Shown here piece by piece: positions 34,737 to 45,830 of a DNA stretch of 64,000 nt (position 1 is its first letter; each line of letters begins with the position of its first letter). A program made the position numbers and the translations under genes. The notes below the pieces were generated by a model. That model saw nothing but the letters and a program-made list of their open reading frames with translations. It had not been told where the DNA came from and did not search any database. This DNA is from Acinetobacter proteolyticus (GTDB lineage Bacteria > Pseudomonadota > Gammaproteobacteria > Pseudomonadales > Moraxellaceae), in NCBI RefSeq assembly GCF_000367945.1, contig NZ_KB849179.1, positions 2,069,747-2,133,746 of the forward strand, given 5' to 3'.

Positions 34737-35378
34737 TTAGAATTTTTCCAATTCAATCCATCGAGCATCAGGAAAATGCTTTGCCAAATAAGCTTTTAAA
34801 TAATCTGCGGTATCTTTCGAAATAAGTGGATCTTTGGACTCATCTTTTAAGTTATACACTAAAGTATGCAAACTCAAACCACGCTGCTTTAAAGCCTCTA
34901 AACTCAATAAAGTATGATTAATACTACCTAAACGCCCAGAAGTGACCAAAATCACAGGAAATTGATGCCGAACGATATAATCAATCGTTAACAATTCTGT
35001 TGTTAAAGGTACCATCAAACCGCCTGCACCCTCCAATAGCACCACCTCAAACCGCTGAACCAATACTTTAGTCGCTGCTTCGATCTTGGCAAAATCCAGA
35101 TCACGCCCATCCAAACGTGTGGCTAAATGCGGCGAGGCTGGATACGTAAAAATTTCAGGCATGGTGAGTTTGTCATGATCTTCCTGAAACCAGCCACTGC
35201 CCATAATTTCACGATGCTTTTCGATATCTTCGGAGATATCTACATTCCCAGTTTGTACCAACTTCTGAGTAATGACACGCTGTCCCTGTTCGGTCCAAAG
35301 TTTGGCGAGATAACCTGTGGCATAAGTTTTACCAATTTCAGTATCAATACCGCTAACAAAATAAATTGCTGCACTCAT
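34737..35378 (-). CDS. bioD: Dethiobiotin synthetase
   Basis: It makes dethiobiotin from 7,8-diaminononanoate, CO2 and ATP. The P-loop-like motif [16 protein letters not shown] is near residue 10, followed by [14 protein letters not shown] and [22 protein letters not shown]. 213 residues. Its start overlaps the bioC stop by 4 nt (ATGA). Last gene of bioA-bioF-bioC-bioD. bioB is not in the window, as is often so in Acinetobacter. Confidence 0.95.
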   Translation of the reverse strand: MSAAIYFVSGIDTEIGKTYATGYLAKLWTEQGQRVITQKLVQTGNVDISEDIEKHREIMGSGWFQEDHDKLTMPEIFTYPASPHLATRLDGRDLDFAKIEAATKVLVQRFEVVLLEGAGGLMVPLTTELLTIDYIVRHQFPVILVTSGRLGSINHTLLSLEALKQRGLSLHTLVYNLKDESKDPLISKDTADYLKAYLAKHFPDARWIELEKF

Positions 35379-36169
35379 GCTATTCTCCGCGCAATCACAT
35401 AAATCGGGTGATAAGTCAGACTAAAACCCTGCTCATCATAAAACTGTTGATAATCCGAATAGAACTGCTGCAAGGATTGCTTGGTCCAGCGATGTGATTT
35501 TGCTGTTGCAGTCACGCCTGTCGCCTTTAAATGCTGCAATACCAATTTTGGATGATCAAAATAAATCTGCTTATGATCTTGCTGTATTAATAGAATTTCA
35601 AAGCCTTGCTGTTCAAGCTGTCGTTTTAAAGATTCTAGGCCAATATAATTTAAACCCTGTCCTGTCAGTTGCTTAATTTCAGTGAGATTATCAGGCCCAA
35701 AGGTAGAAAAGCCGAAATATCCATGAGGGTTTAACGCCACTTGAATCCGTTGTAATAACGCGGGCAGGTCCATCATCCATTGCAAAGCAGAACTGGAAAT
35801 CACTGCATCCAAACATTGCGGTAATACCAGTTGCTCAATATCACCGATCAACCAATCAACCTTAGGTCTCCCCTTAATAAAGGGGAGATTTAGAGGGGAT
35901 TTAAAATTTGAAAAATGCTGCTCTACATCGTCATATAAATCATTTAAAAACAGTTGCTCAACTTGAAAATGAGATTGAAGTAAGTGGGTGAGATTGCCTG
36001 AACCGCAGCCAATTTCTAGGACTGAGCCCAAGCTTTGCGGACAATAAGTTTGAAGATATTTAAATAACTGTGCACTAATTTGCTTTTGTACCACAGCATG
36101 CTCGACATAGCTTTGCCCTGCTTTGGCAAAACGTCGTGCAACCAATGCTTTATTGATGCTCACAAACAC
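35375..36169 (-). CDS. bioC: Malonyl-ACP O-methyltransferase
   Basis: It methylates malonyl-ACP to disguise it for pimelate synthesis, the first step towards biotin. It has SAM motif [12 protein letters not shown] near residue 53, [12 protein letters not shown] and [14 protein letters not shown]. Residues about 88-103 ([14 protein letters not shown]) are encoded by a palindromic repeat inserted in frame, which has no counterpart in other BioC proteins I know. 264 residues. It overlaps bioF by 10 nt and bioD by 4 nt. Confidence 0.92.
   Translation of the reverse strand: MFVSINKALVARRFAKAGQSYVEHAVVQKQISAQLFKYLQTYCPQSLGSVLEIGCGSGNLTHLLQSHFQVEQLFLNDLYDDVEQHFSNFKSPLNLPFIKGRPKVDWLIGDIEQLVLPQCLDAVISSSALQWMMDLPALLQRIQVALNPHGYFGFSTFGPDNLTEIKQLTGQGLNYIGLESLKRQLEQQGFEILLIQQDHKQIYFDHPKLVLQHLKATGVTATAKSHRWTKQSLQQFYSDYQQFYDEQGFSLTYHPIYVIARRIA
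35861..35905. repeat. Palindromic repeat inserted in frame in bioC
   Basis: Hairpin TCTCCCCTT-AATA-AAGGGGAGA (35867-35888) plus flanking TTTAGAGGGGATTT. It resembles the intergenic element at 50258-50350 and the intragenic one in smc (57991-58060). It is 45 nt long and keeps the bioC reading frame, adding about 15 residues. Confidence 0.75.
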
Positions 36170-37314
36170 TCCACCAATTGTTCCAATTCAGTTTTTTGCA
36201 CCAAAGAAGTTAATGAAATACGCAGGCGTGAACTATTCTGTGGCACTGTTGGTGGGCGTACCGGCATGGCATAAAAACCTTGTTGTTGTACATAGCGTGC
36301 TTTTTCAATGGCCGCTTGGCTTTCGCCTAAAATAATTGGAATGATATGACTGCTGGATGGGCTCGAGAAACCTTTTGCAATCACCGCCCGTTGTAAATAC
36401 TGACTGATCTCAGTCAAGTATTGACGCTGTTGCTGCATGCTCAGCACTTTATTAAAAATAAAATCTGACCATGCCATCGAGATTGGAGGCAAAGCTGTAC
36501 TAAAAATCAATGGGCGCATTTTATTGATCAGATAATCACGAATGATTGAATCACAAATGATATAGCCGCCTACCGAGGCAATTGCTTTACCAAAGGTCCC
36601 AACCAAGAAATCAATCTGATCTAACACGCCATATTGTTCAGCACAACCCAGACCTTGCTCCCCCCTGACACCAATCGCATGTGCTTCATCGACATACAAC
36701 ATAGTTTTGGCAAAGCGTTGCTTTAACTGCGCCAAGGCTGCTAAATCCGTCTCATCGCCATCCATACTAAAAATACTTTCAGTCACCACAATAATGCGTT
36801 CAACTTGCTCATCTTGATGATACTTTTGCAATAACTGTTCCAGATGCTGCAAATCATTATGACGATAACGCACATATTGAGCAGTCGATAGTCGAATGCC
36901 ATCAATCATACTGGCATGCACCAGTTTATCGGCCAGAATCACGGTTTTACTATCAGCTAAGGCTGGCAAAATACCAATATTCATGTGGTAGCCACTATTA
37001 AAGAGTAAGGCAGCACGGCCAAAGGCTTTACTTAGGCTATTTTCAAATTGTTCATATTCCGCAAAATTTCCCGTGAGCAAACGTGAAGAAGATGAACTAA
37101 AGAGCGCTCGTTCGATTTTCAGCGTATCAAGAAACTCTTCTCTTAAAGTTAAATCAGCGGCAAGACCTAAATAATCATTGGATGCCAGATTCAACATGGT
37201 TCGATCTTGGATGGTAATCCATCGTCCAGATTGCTCATTTGAAGTGAATTGACGGAAATTACCCTGTTGCTTAAGTAGGTCAAGCTGCTCAGCATAATGA
37301 TCAAGCAAGGACAT
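36160..37314 (-). CDS. bioF: 8-amino-7-oxononanoate synthase
   Basis: A PLP enzyme that condenses pimeloyl-ACP with alanine. It has the [21 protein letters not shown] start, [30 protein letters not shown] and the PLP lysine in [13 protein letters not shown]. 384 residues, as usual. It overlaps bioA by 14 nt and bioC by 10 nt, so the operon is tightly coupled. Confidence 0.96.
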   Translation of the reverse strand: MSLLDHYAEQLDLLKQQGNFRQFTSNEQSGRWITIQDRTMLNLASNDYLGLAADLTLREEFLDTLKIERALFSSSSSRLLTGNFAEYEQFENSLSKAFGRAALLFNSGYHMNIGILPALADSKTVILADKLVHASMIDGIRLSTAQYVRYRHNDLQHLEQLLQKYHQDEQVERIIVVTESIFSMDGDETDLAALAQLKQRFAKTMLYVDEAHAIGVRGEQGLGCAEQYGVLDQIDFLVGTFGKAIASVGGYIICDSIIRDYLINKMRPLIFSTALPPISMAWSDFIFNKVLSMQQQRQYLTEISQYLQRAVIAKGFSSPSSSHIIPIILGESQAAIEKARYVQQQGFYAMPVRPPTVPQNSSRLRISLTSLVQKTELEQLVECL

Positions 37315-38596
37315 TGCTATTTACTTCCTGCATATTTTTTACCACTTCACTCATCTGTGCTAATAAATAATGGAGTTCGTCATCTGTGATCACATACGGC
37401 GGCATCACATAGACCAATTTTCCAAATGGCCGTACCCAAATACCACGCTCTACAAACTGTTGCTGCAAGGTTTTCATATCCACATTGCTGGTTAATTCAA
37501 CCACGCCAATCGCACCTAAAACACGTACATCTGCAACGTGGTCAAGCTGTGCTAAATCCATTAATTGTTCAGCCAGAATCTTTTCAATCCGTTGAATATT
37601 GGCTTGCCAGTCTTGATCAACCAATAATTGAGTACTTCTTAAAGCAACTGCACAGGCCAGTGGATTCGCCATAAAGGTTGGGCCATGCATAAACACACCC
37701 GCTTCACCACAACTAATGCTTTCAGCCACTTGCTTGGTGGTTAAGGTCGCAGACAGTGTCATATAACCACCTGTTAAACCTTTACCAATACACATAATAT
37801 CGGGTTCTACTTGGGCATGTTCCCATGCAAACATTTTACCTGTACGCCCAAAGCCTGTGGCAATCTCATCAAAGATTAACAATAGATTATATTGCTCACA
37901 CAATGCTTTAGCTTGGCGCAAATATTCAGGATGATAAAAACGCATGCCACCTGCACCTTGTACAATTGGCTCGATAATCAGAGCAGCAATAGTGTGATGA
38001 TGCTGTTCAATCTGTTGCTTGAGTTCCTGGATGTCTTGCGGATCCCATTCTGCATCGAAGCGGCATTGTGGTGCAGGAACAAAAATGCGATTGGGTAAAC
38101 TTGTACCAAAAATTTGATGCATCCCCGTGACTGGATCACACACCGACATCGCATTCCAAGTATCACCATGATAGCCAGAGCGTGTGGTAATAAAATTGGT
38201 TTTCTCTGATTTGTTTAATGCAGCCCAATATTGAACTGCCATTTTTAAAGCCACTTCTACGGCAACCGAACCTGAATCTGCATAGAAAATCTTATCTAAG
38301 TTCGGCGGCGTAATTTTTAATAATAATTTACCTAATTCAATTGCAGGTTCATGGGTCAGACCACCGAACATGATATGCGCCATGTTCTGCAATTGATCTG
38401 TAACCGCTTGGTTCAGTTCAGGATGATTATAACCATGAATTGCACACCACCATGACGACATGCCATCAACTAAAGTTCGACCATCTTCCAGTTCAATGGT
38501 TGCGCCATAGGCACGTTTGACTTTAAAGGTTGGTAGTGGATTTAACATCGAAGTATAGGGATGCCATATATGTTCTAAATCAAATGGGTCTGTCAT
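37301..38596 (-). CDS. bioA: Adenosylmethionine-8-amino-7-oxononanoate aminotransferase
   Basis: A class III aminotransferase that uses SAM as amino donor to make diaminopelargonate. Seen are [74 protein letters not shown] and the PLP lysine in GKGLTGGYM. 431 residues. It is the first gene of the bioA-F-C-D operon. The 320-nt upstream gap carries the second copy of the structured repeat and no visible BirA operator (no inverted TTGTAAACC-type sequence). Confidence 0.96.
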   Translation of the reverse strand: MTDPFDLEHIWHPYTSMLNPLPTFKVKRAYGATIELEDGRTLVDGMSSWWCAIHGYNHPELNQAVTDQLQNMAHIMFGGLTHEPAIELGKLLLKITPPNLDKIFYADSGSVAVEVALKMAVQYWAALNKSEKTNFITTRSGYHGDTWNAMSVCDPVTGMHQIFGTSLPNRIFVPAPQCRFDAEWDPQDIQELKQQIEQHHHTIAALIIEPIVQGAGGMRFYHPEYLRQAKALCEQYNLLLIFDEIATGFGRTGKMFAWEHAQVEPDIMCIGKGLTGGYMTLSATLTTKQVAESISCGEAGVFMHGPTFMANPLACAVALRSTQLLVDQDWQANIQRIEKILAEQLMDLAQLDHVADVRVLGAIGVVELTSNVDMKTLQQQFVERGIWVRPFGKLVYVMPPYVITDDELHYLLAQMSEVVKNMQEVNSNVLA

Positions 38597-38916
38597 CCTT
38601 TACCTCTGTAAATTCAATATTTAACGATGTGCTGTACAGTGTCATTCCGAGTACTCAGCCAATTTCAGGATAAGCCTTCAGCTGGACTTACTTTTCAAAG
38701 ATGAAAAGTAAGCAAAAGTCTTTTGTTAGGCTGATGGCACATCCTTGATGCCACAGCCTAACGGCGACATCCATGTCGCCTCCACGATAGCGAATATTAA
38801 AAGTAAATTTCAATAATGATAAGAACGTTCAATAAATCTCAATAGCTTTTTATCTTAAACTTGTCAAAACCTAAAATATATTGCGAGAACTTTCAATTCA
38901 AGCAAGATTAAACCGT
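38597..38916. other. Gap between bioA and bioH with repeat copy 2
   Basis: There is no gene here. The gap holds the structured repeat at 38688-38792 (listed separately) and A/T-rich DNA. The bioA promoter must lie here on the minus strand, but no strong -35/-10 pair or BirA-type operator is visible. Confidence 0.5.
38688..38795 (-). repeat. Two-hairpin intergenic repeat, copy 2 (inverted)
   Basis: Read on the minus strand it repeats copy 1. It has GCTATCGTG, then hairpin GGCGACAT-GG-ATGTCGCC (38763-38780), then the long hairpin with outer stem GTTAGGCTG / CAGCCTAAC and inner stem TGGCAT / GTGCCA (about 38725-38762). Next to it is a third palindrome CTTACTTTTC-AAAGAT-GAAAAGTAAG (38688-38713). 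The differences from copy 1 fall on paired positions and keep the pairing. Confidence 0.8.
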
Positions 38917-39642
38917 CTATTGAATAAAATCTTCAATTATCTGCGCAGTCTGCTCAACCATAAAACAAGGAAAACCATGTGAAGCTCCATCAACCAAAAC
39001 AACAGATAGATTTTTTGCAGCTAAATCATCAATATTTCGTATAACTTGGTAAGGAACTAAAGCATCATGCTCTGCAAAGACATGTAACTGCTTACCTTGA
39101 TAATTTTCATACAACTCAACCAAGTTTAATTGCTCTAACAACTGTAAACCGTCCCTAAGCAATGCAATCTGTTGTGGACGAATCAATTTCTGCATAGCTA
39201 CGAAATCTTTCTTTGCCGAACTTGCACCTTGGCACACTAACAAGCCAAAACGCTTTAAAGTACTAATCGCATCTTGTTCAAAAGCCTGTTTGAATGGGAT
39301 AAAGGTTTCAACAGGCATGGCAGCCATCCAATCTGCTTGAGCCACAAAACATGGATTCGACGCTAAAGTGATTAACACTTTCTGTTCAGCGTATTGTTGT
39401 TGGATCTGATCAACCAGTAATGCTGCCAGTTGTCCACCAAGCGACCATCCAATGATCACATCAAACTTCACTGCAAGTTCGACATGCTGTTGCAAGATGT
39501 CATCATTCAGCGCATTAAAGATATTGATTCGCTCAATGCTATGTCCCTTTTGTGCTAAAGCCTCATGTAAAGGTTTTAATAATTCGGCACCACCGCCCCA
39601 TCCCGTGATGAGTAGAATCTTATAGGTCACGTGCTTGCTCAT
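38917..39642 (-). CDS. bioH: Pimeloyl-ACP methyl ester carboxylesterase (BioH-like)
   Basis: An alpha/beta hydrolase that removes the methyl group from pimeloyl-ACP methyl ester. It has nucleophile Ser in GWSLGG, the BioH-typical SNPCF (SSPCF in E. coli), an acidic residue in FAEHDALVP and His in GASHGFP. It lies directly upstream of bioA on the same strand, which supports the role. A frame begins at a TTG at 39657, but ATG 39642 is the first ATG. The ribosome site is poor for both, so the exact start is uncertain. Confidence 0.85.
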   Translation of the reverse strand: MSKHVTYKILLITGWGGGAELLKPLHEALAQKGHSIERINIFNALNDDILQQHVELAVKFDVIIGWSLGGQLAALLVDQIQQQYAEQKVLITLASNPCFVAQADWMAAMPVETFIPFKQAFEQDAISTLKRFGLLVCQGASSAKKDFVAMQKLIRPQQIALLRDGLQLLEQLNLVELYENYQGKQLHVFAEHDALVPYQVIRNIDDLAAKNLSVVLVDGASHGFPCFMVEQTAQIIEDFIQ

Positions 39643-39672
39643 TCCCAAAAACTTCAACGCAGTATACTCTGA

Positions 39673-40002
39673 TTAACACTGCTCATTATTTTCCAAATCT
39701 ACCAAAAGCTGCGCTGGAATCACTTGCTCCCAATGTTGCTTGAACTGTCGATGAACTTGATCAATCTCAAAGCGACTATTTCTTGCTGCCTGTTGTGCAT
39801 AAGCAATATCTTTAGCACGCATGTAGGCGAGTAAATAATGATCGCCATTCAATTCAAGTTGAAACCAAGATTCAATTGTTACCCCTTCAGTTTGAAGTGT
39901 TTGAATCGCTTCTACTTTACGTTGTTGAATTTCTTGCTGCCAAGCCTCGACCTCAGCCTGCCTATTTGCTTTTAATTTAATCAGAACTGCACCAACATCC
40001 AT
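39673..40002 (-). CDS. DUF6176-like small protein
   Basis: A 109-residue protein with the pattern of DUF6176: VLIKLKANRQAEVEAWQQEIQQRKVEAIQTLQTEGV, ESWFQL and DHYLLAYMRAKDIAYAQQ. The fold is likely a small ferredoxin-like (dimeric alpha-beta barrel type) domain of unknown function. It lies 30 nt upstream of bioH on the same strand, so it may be co-transcribed. A role in biotin metabolism is not indicated by sequence. Confidence 0.65.
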   Translation of the reverse strand: MDVGAVLIKLKANRQAEVEAWQQEIQQRKVEAIQTLQTEGVTIESWFQLELNGDHYLLAYMRAKDIAYAQQAARNSRFEIDQVHRQFKQHWEQVIPAQLLVDLENNEQC

Positions 40003-40134
40003 TAATTTTCCTTTTCTTTTTTAATGATCATTCGATTTAAATATATAAAGCAGATCAAAACCCTGTAAAGAATTTTCTACCCCATCCAATCTCTAAATTT
40101 GCTAAAGTAGCTGCTATTACACTTTGAGATCAAC

Positions 40135-40710
40135 ATGATGAATACGATAAAGTCCAAAGTTTTCGTTTTATGTAGTTCACTTTTTTTACTTAGTGCACCC
40201 ACGCTCAGTAGCGCACAAACTACCTTATTTTCTAAGCAAGATACTGCACAAAAAGAATGGGTTGGACAGTCTGCTCCAGACTTTAAACTGCAAGATCAAA
40301 CTGGCAAATGGCACACCTTAAATCAATATAAAGGCAAATGGGTGGTACTTTATTTCTATCCTAAAGACAACACAGCAGGCTGTACTCAAGAAGCCAATCA
40401 ATTTAAATCGCTGTATCCCCAATTTACCAAATCAAATGCGGTGGTGCTGGGTGTCAGTCTTGATGATGTTGCCTCACATCAAAAATTCTCAGAAAAACTC
40501 GGCCTACCCTTCCCAATTCTTGCTGATGATCAAGGCGAACTGGCAACTAAATTCGGCATCGTTCGAAATCTAGGAATTGCCAAGATCGCCAAACGCGAGA
40601 GTTTTTTGATTAATCCTCAAGGCGCGGTAATGTATCACTACACTAGCGTGAATACCCAAACTCATGCCGATCAAGTCTTGAAAGATCTAAAAAACTTACA
40701 AAGCAAATAA
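40135..40710 (+). CDS. Exported Bcp-type peroxiredoxin
   Basis: A thiol peroxidase of the AhpC/TSA-Bcp group. The peroxidatic Cys is in DNTAGCTQEANQF, preceded by the thioredoxin-fold PDFKLQDQTGKWHTL. An N-terminal signal peptide (VFVLCSSLFLLSAPTLSSA-QTT) places it in the periplasm, unlike cytoplasmic Bcp. No nearby resolving Cys is seen, so it may be a 1-Cys type. Two ATGs (40135, 40138) are possible; the second is better spaced from GAGAT. Divergent from the DUF6176 gene. Ends before a terminator shared with benM. Confidence 0.88.
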   Translation: MMNTIKSKVFVLCSSLFLLSAPTLSSAQTTLFSKQDTAQKEWVGQSAPDFKLQDQTGKWHTLNQYKGKWVVLYFYPKDNTAGCTQEANQFKSLYPQFTKSNAVVLGVSLDDVASHQKFSEKLGLPFPILADDQGELATKFGIVRNLGIAKIAKRESFLINPQGAVMYHYTSVNTQTHADQVLKDLKNLQSK

Positions 40711-40748
40711 TCGCTTTGAAGATTTTGAATCAGCTTATTGATTGTTTT

Positions 40749-40781
40749 TATGCCTAGCTATTTGAAGTCTAGGCATTTTTA
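40749..40781. terminator. Bidirectional terminator between peroxiredoxin and benM
   Basis: Stem ATGCCTAG / CTAGGCAT (40750-40757 with 40769-40776), 11-nt loop, T runs on both sides. Confidence 0.8.
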
Positions 40782-40788
40782 TATGTGT

Positions 40789-41748
40789 TTAAAAATCAAT
40801 ACCATTGGAATCATCAATCGGATTCTGATCCAGTGTAAACACGGTCCGTTGATACGGAATGCCTTCCAGATCATAGACCTGATAAACACAATCAAATAAC
40901 AGTTGTAAGTCTTCACTACGATCCATTGCCCGTGCAGTCAAAAAGATTGGGCTAACCGCACCATTGTCCAGAATCGGAATGTAATTGAGATGTGGAAAAC
41001 GAATGGTATCGGCACTGGCAGGAATCACGCACAAGCCTTCACCTGCAGCGACCAGACCCAAAGCCAATTGAATTTCCCGCACTTCATGCATATTTTTCGG
41101 CACTAAACTATGCTCGGCAAAAATATTCAGCAGTTGAGTCGAAAAATTCGGTTTCGGTGAAGTCGGATACATAAACATCTTTTCATCAATCAGATCTGCC
41201 AGATAGACCCCTTCTGTCCGCTGTGCAATCGGATGGCTGGTATGCGCCGCCACAACCAAACGCTCCTTGCGCAGTAAAATCCGTCTGACCGCAGGATCAC
41301 TAATCCGCAAACGACCAAAGCCCACATCAATTCGACCTTCCTTTAAAGCTTGTAACTGCTCAGTGGTGCTCATTTCAACCAGTTGAATATTGAGATGCGG
41401 CTGCTGTTGTCTGAATAAATAGATGATCCGTGGCAATAGACCATAAAGCAGCGAACCGACAAAACCAATGGTAACACTGCGTTCAATCAGCCCAATCCGT
41501 TTCGCCATACTTTTAATTTCTTCGGCATTAGACAAAAGTTTAATCGCATGCTGATAAAAGAAATGTCCCGCAGGTGTGGTTTGTAGAGGTCGGCTGCCCC
41601 GCTCAAACAGTTGAATACCCAACTCACTTTCCAAATTTTGAATCTGCCGACTCAAAGGTGGTTGAGCAATAAATAGTTTTTCTGCGGCCTTGGTGAAGCT
41701 CTGTTCTTCAACAACCGCAACAAAATACCGTAAATGACGTAATTCCAT
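40789..41748 (-). CDS. benM: LysR-type regulator of benzoate degradation, BenM
   Basis: The protein resembles BenM/CatM of A. baylyi, which activate ben genes with cis,cis-muconate and benzoate. It has an N-terminal HTH (MELRHLRYFVAVVEEQSFTKAAEKL...PPLSRQIQNLESELGIQLFERG) and an effector domain with GFVGSLLYGLLPRIIYL, LKEGRIDVGFGRL, SPKPNFST and EIQLALGLVAAGEG. 319 residues, slightly longer than BenM (304). It is divergent from benA and reads away from two BenM-like operators in the shared gap. The benA neighbour favours BenM over CatM. Confidence 0.92.
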   Translation of the reverse strand: MELRHLRYFVAVVEEQSFTKAAEKLFIAQPPLSRQIQNLESELGIQLFERGSRPLQTTPAGHFFYQHAIKLLSNAEEIKSMAKRIGLIERSVTIGFVGSLLYGLLPRIIYLFRQQQPHLNIQLVEMSTTEQLQALKEGRIDVGFGRLRISDPAVRRILLRKERLVVAAHTSHPIAQRTEGVYLADLIDEKMFMYPTSPKPNFSTQLLNIFAEHSLVPKNMHEVREIQLALGLVAAGEGLCVIPASADTIRFPHLNYIPILDNGAVSPIFLTARAMDRSEDLQLLFDCVYQVYDLEGIPYQRTVFTLDQNPIDDSNGIDF

Positions 41749-41757
41749 GAGGTTTCC

Positions 41758-41772
41758 ATACCTTTAAGATAT
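41758..41772. promoter_or_regulatory. BenM/CatM-like operator 1
   Basis: ATAC-CTTTAAG-ATAT, one base short of the ATAC-N7-GTAT dyad that BenM and CatM bind in A. baylyi. It lies about 10 nt from the benM start, suited to autoregulation. Confidence 0.6.
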
Positions 41773-41809
41773 ATAAAAATATAAATTCGGTCTTAGACAG
41801 AGTTTACTC

Positions 41810-41824
41810 ATTCTTTTAAGGTAT
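41810..41824. promoter_or_regulatory. BenM/CatM-like operator 2
   Basis: ATTC-TTTTAAG-GTAT fits the BenM/CatM dyad with one variant base, and its centre is 52 bp from operator 1. It directly precedes a TAGACA -35-like hexamer at 41824-41829, placing it where a LysR activator contacts RNA polymerase for benA. Confidence 0.65.
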
Positions 41825-41997
41825 AGACAAGAGATAAACCGATGAAGTTATGAATCGCTTCCGCTAGATTCCAGCTGCCCACATTCATCCTTATCGGTTC
41901 AAACCACAACACTCGCCACATTCAACTTATTAGGATATCGAGACGCTTTTAGCGCAACTCGATGACTTCCACAGTTTTGGAAAGTCGGAGAACGGAC

Positions 41998-43380
41998 ATG
42001 CCACGTATTCCTGTAATCAATACCAGCCATCTTGACCGCATTGATGAATTACTGGTCGATAATATCGACACAGGTGAATTTAAACTTCATCGTTCAGTAT
42101 TTACCGATCAAGCTCTATTTGACCTTGAAATGAAATACATTTTCGAAGGCAATTGGGTTTATTTAGCACACGAAAGCCAAATCCCCAATAACAACGATTT
42201 CTACACCACCTATATTGGTCGTCAACCAGTCATCATCGCCCGCAACCGTAACGGCGAGCTAAATGCCATGATCAATGCCTGTTCGCATCGTGGTGCCCAA
42301 CTTTGTCGTCATAAACGCGGTAACAAAGCCACTTATACTTGCCCTTTCCATGGTTGGACCTTTAACAACTCAGGCAAACTCCTCAAAGTCAAAGATCCAA
42401 GTGAAGCGGGCTACTCAGATTGCTTTAATCAGGATGGTTCACATGATCTGAAAAAAGTCGCACGTTTTGAAAACTACAAAGGTTTCTTGTTCGGCAGCCT
42501 CAATCCAGATGTACCATCCCTTGAAGCATTTTTGGGTGAAACCAGCAAAATCATCGACATGATTGTCGATCAATCCGAACATGGTTTAGAAGTTCTACGC
42601 GGTACTTCCTCTTATACCTATGAAGGGAATTGGAAACTGACGGCGGAAAATGGTGCTGATGGTTATCACGTTTCAGCAGTGCACTGGAACTATGCCGCAA
42701 CCACACAACACCGCAAAGAGACCCAAGCCGCCGATAATATTCGTGCCATGAGTGCAGGCTCTTGGGGCAAACAAGGTGGTGGTTCTTATGGTTTTGAAAA
42801 TGGACACATGCTGCTTTGGACACAATGGGCCAATCCAGAAGATCGTCCAAACTTCCCGAAAGCAGATGAATATACCGAGAAATACGGTGCAGCCATGTCG
42901 AAATGGATGATCGAACGCTCGCGTAATCTGTGCCTCTATCCAAACGTGTATTTAATGGACCAGTTCGGTTCACAAATTCGGGTGTTACGTCCTATCTCAG
43001 TCGATCGCACTGAAGTCACGATTTACTGTATTGCACCGAAAGGTGAAGCCCCAGAGGCACGTGCGCGTCGTATTCGCCAATATGAAGATTTCTTTAATGC
43101 CTCAGGCATGGCCACACCCGATGACCTAGAAGAATTCCGTGCCTGTCAGGCAGGTTATGCCGGGATCGCACTGGAATGGAATGACATGTGCCGTGGTTCC
43201 AAGCACTGGATTTATGGCCCCGATGATGCAGCCAATGAAATTGGGCTTAAACCGATGTTAAGCGGAATTAAAACCGAAGATGAAGGCCTCTATCTGGCGC
43301 AACATCAATATTGGTTGCATACCATGAAACACGCCATTGTCGCTGAGAAGCAAATTGCTGCTCAAGGAGAAAACGCATGA
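41998..43380 (+). CDS. benA: Benzoate 1,2-dioxygenase alpha subunit
   Basis: The catalytic oxygenase subunit that hydroxylates benzoate to the cis-diol. It has the Rieske cluster ligands CSHRGAQLC and CPFHGW (about residues 83-105), the mononuclear iron site in [16 protein letters not shown], and close collinearity with A. baylyi BenA. It starts at ATG 41998 ([14 protein letters not shown]) with CGGAG upstream. An earlier open stretch from 41962 is not conserved. 460 residues. The stop overlaps benB by 4 nt. Confidence 0.96.
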   Translation: MPRIPVINTSHLDRIDELLVDNIDTGEFKLHRSVFTDQALFDLEMKYIFEGNWVYLAHESQIPNNNDFYTTYIGRQPVIIARNRNGELNAMINACSHRGAQLCRHKRGNKATYTCPFHGWTFNNSGKLLKVKDPSEAGYSDCFNQDGSHDLKKVARFENYKGFLFGSLNPDVPSLEAFLGETSKIIDMIVDQSEHGLEVLRGTSSYTYEGNWKLTAENGADGYHVSAVHWNYAATTQHRKETQAADNIRAMSAGSWGKQGGGSYGFENGHMLLWTQWANPEDRPNFPKADEYTEKYGAAMSKWMIERSRNLCLYPNVYLMDQFGSQIRVLRPISVDRTEVTIYCIAPKGEAPEARARRIRQYEDFFNASGMATPDDLEEFRACQAGYAGIALEWNDMCRGSKHWIYGPDDAANEIGLKPMLSGIKTEDEGLYLAQHQYWLHTMKHAIVAEKQIAAQGENA

Positions 43381-43877
43381 GTATTCAAGATCAAAGCAGC
43401 TTGGAAAATATTGCTCAGTTTCTCTATCGTGAAGCTCGCTTTTTAGATGATGAACAATGGGATGACTGGCTCAATTGCTATGCGCCTGAAGCCAGCTTCT
43501 GGATGCCAGCGTGGGATGACAATGATCAGCTCACCGAAGATCCACAGTCTGAAATCTCCTTGATTTATTATCCAGATCGCCAAGGTTTAGAAGACCGTGT
43601 GTTCCGAATCAAAACCGAACGCTCTTCTGCCACCATGCCTGATACCCGTACTTGCCACAATATTGCCAATATTGAAGTGATTGAACGCGACGGCGATAAA
43701 GTCACCGTTCGCTTCAACTGGAATACCTTGAGCTTCCGCTACAAAACCACCTATAGCTACTTTGGCATGTCACGTTATGTCATTGATTGTTCAGATGATG
43801 AACCAAAAATTCTAAGCAAGTATGTCGTACTCAAAAATGACTATATCAATCAAGTGATTGATATCTATCACCTGTAA
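43377..43877 (+). CDS. benB: Benzoate 1,2-dioxygenase beta subunit
   Basis: The small structural subunit of the oxygenase hexamer (ring-hydroxylating beta family). It has [34 protein letters not shown] and [13 protein letters not shown] typical of BenB. 166 residues. It starts at the ATGA overlap with benA. A 73-nt spacer to benC has no clear terminator. Confidence 0.96.
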   Translation: MSIQDQSSLENIAQFLYREARFLDDEQWDDWLNCYAPEASFWMPAWDDNDQLTEDPQSEISLIYYPDRQGLEDRVFRIKTERSSATMPDTRTCHNIANIEVIERDGDKVTVRFNWNTLSFRYKTTYSYFGMSRYVIDCSDDEPKILSKYVVLKNDYINQVIDIYHL

Positions 43878-43884
43878 AAAATAG

Positions 43885-44967
<1,083 letters not shown>

Positions 44968-44988
44968 TAGCCACAGGAAAATCAAGCC

Positions 44989-45774
44989 ATGTCTCAAACT
45001 CAAAGATTTAGCGATAAAGTGGTAATTGTCACAGGTAGTGCTCAAGGCATTGGTCGTGGGGTGGCGCTACAACTGGCGGCGGAAGGTGCGCAACTAGTTC
45101 TGGCCGACCTTTCCGATTATGTGCAAGAGGTACTGACCGAAGTCAAAGCCTTAGGTGCTGAGGCCATTACGGTTCAAGCCGATCTGGAAAGCTTTGCAGG
45201 TGCACAAACTGTGGTTGCCAAAGCTATTCAACATTTTGGCCGGATCGATGTGCTGATCAATAATGTTGGCGGCGCAATCTGGATGAAACCTTTTCAGGAA
45301 TTTTCTGAACAGGAAATTATCAAGGAAGTGAATCGCTCGTTGTTTCCGACTTTATGGTGCTGCCGAGCGGTCTTGCCTGCAATGATTCAGCAACAGGCCG
45401 GTGTGATCGTCAATGTTTCATCGATTGCGACTCGCGGGATTAACCGAATTCCCTACTCTGCCGCCAAAGGTGGCGTCAATGCACTGACAGCGTCGCTGGC
45501 CTTTGAACACGCCAAAGATGGAATTCGGGTCAATGCCATCGCTACAGGTGGCACCGAAGCCCCACCTCGCAAAGTACCGCGTAATAGCAACCCACTCAGT
45601 CAAAATGAAAAAGACTGGATGCAACAAGTGGTGGATCAAACCATAGATCGCACCTTCATGGGCCGTTATGGCAGTATTGAGGAACAAGTCAAAGCCATTG
45701 TCTTCGTTGCCTCCGATGATGCCTCCTATATCACGGGCAGCGTCATCCCCGTGGGAGGTGGAGATCAGGGTTAG
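44989..45774 (+). CDS. benD: Benzoate cis-diol dehydrogenase
   Basis: A short-chain dehydrogenase that oxidises and decarboxylates the benzoate cis-diol to catechol. It has the Rossmann motif TGSAQGIGRGVALQ, NNVGG, Ser in VNVSSIATRG, and PYSAAKGGVNALT. 261 residues. Its position after benC confirms the assignment over generic SDRs. It ends 56 nt before benE. Confidence 0.95.
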   Translation: MSQTQRFSDKVVIVTGSAQGIGRGVALQLAAEGAQLVLADLSDYVQEVLTEVKALGAEAITVQADLESFAGAQTVVAKAIQHFGRIDVLINNVGGAIWMKPFQEFSEQEIIKEVNRSLFPTLWCCRAVLPAMIQQQAGVIVNVSSIATRGINRIPYSAAKGGVNALTASLAFEHAKDGIRVNAIATGGTEAPPRKVPRNSNPLSQNEKDWMQQVVDQTIDRTFMGRYGSIEEQVKAIVFVASDDASYITGSVIPVGGGDQG

Positions 45775-45830
45775 CCCTGATCTTTTGCATTTCAGATAAA
45801 GTACAGGATGTGCATGGAGGCCATCACCCA

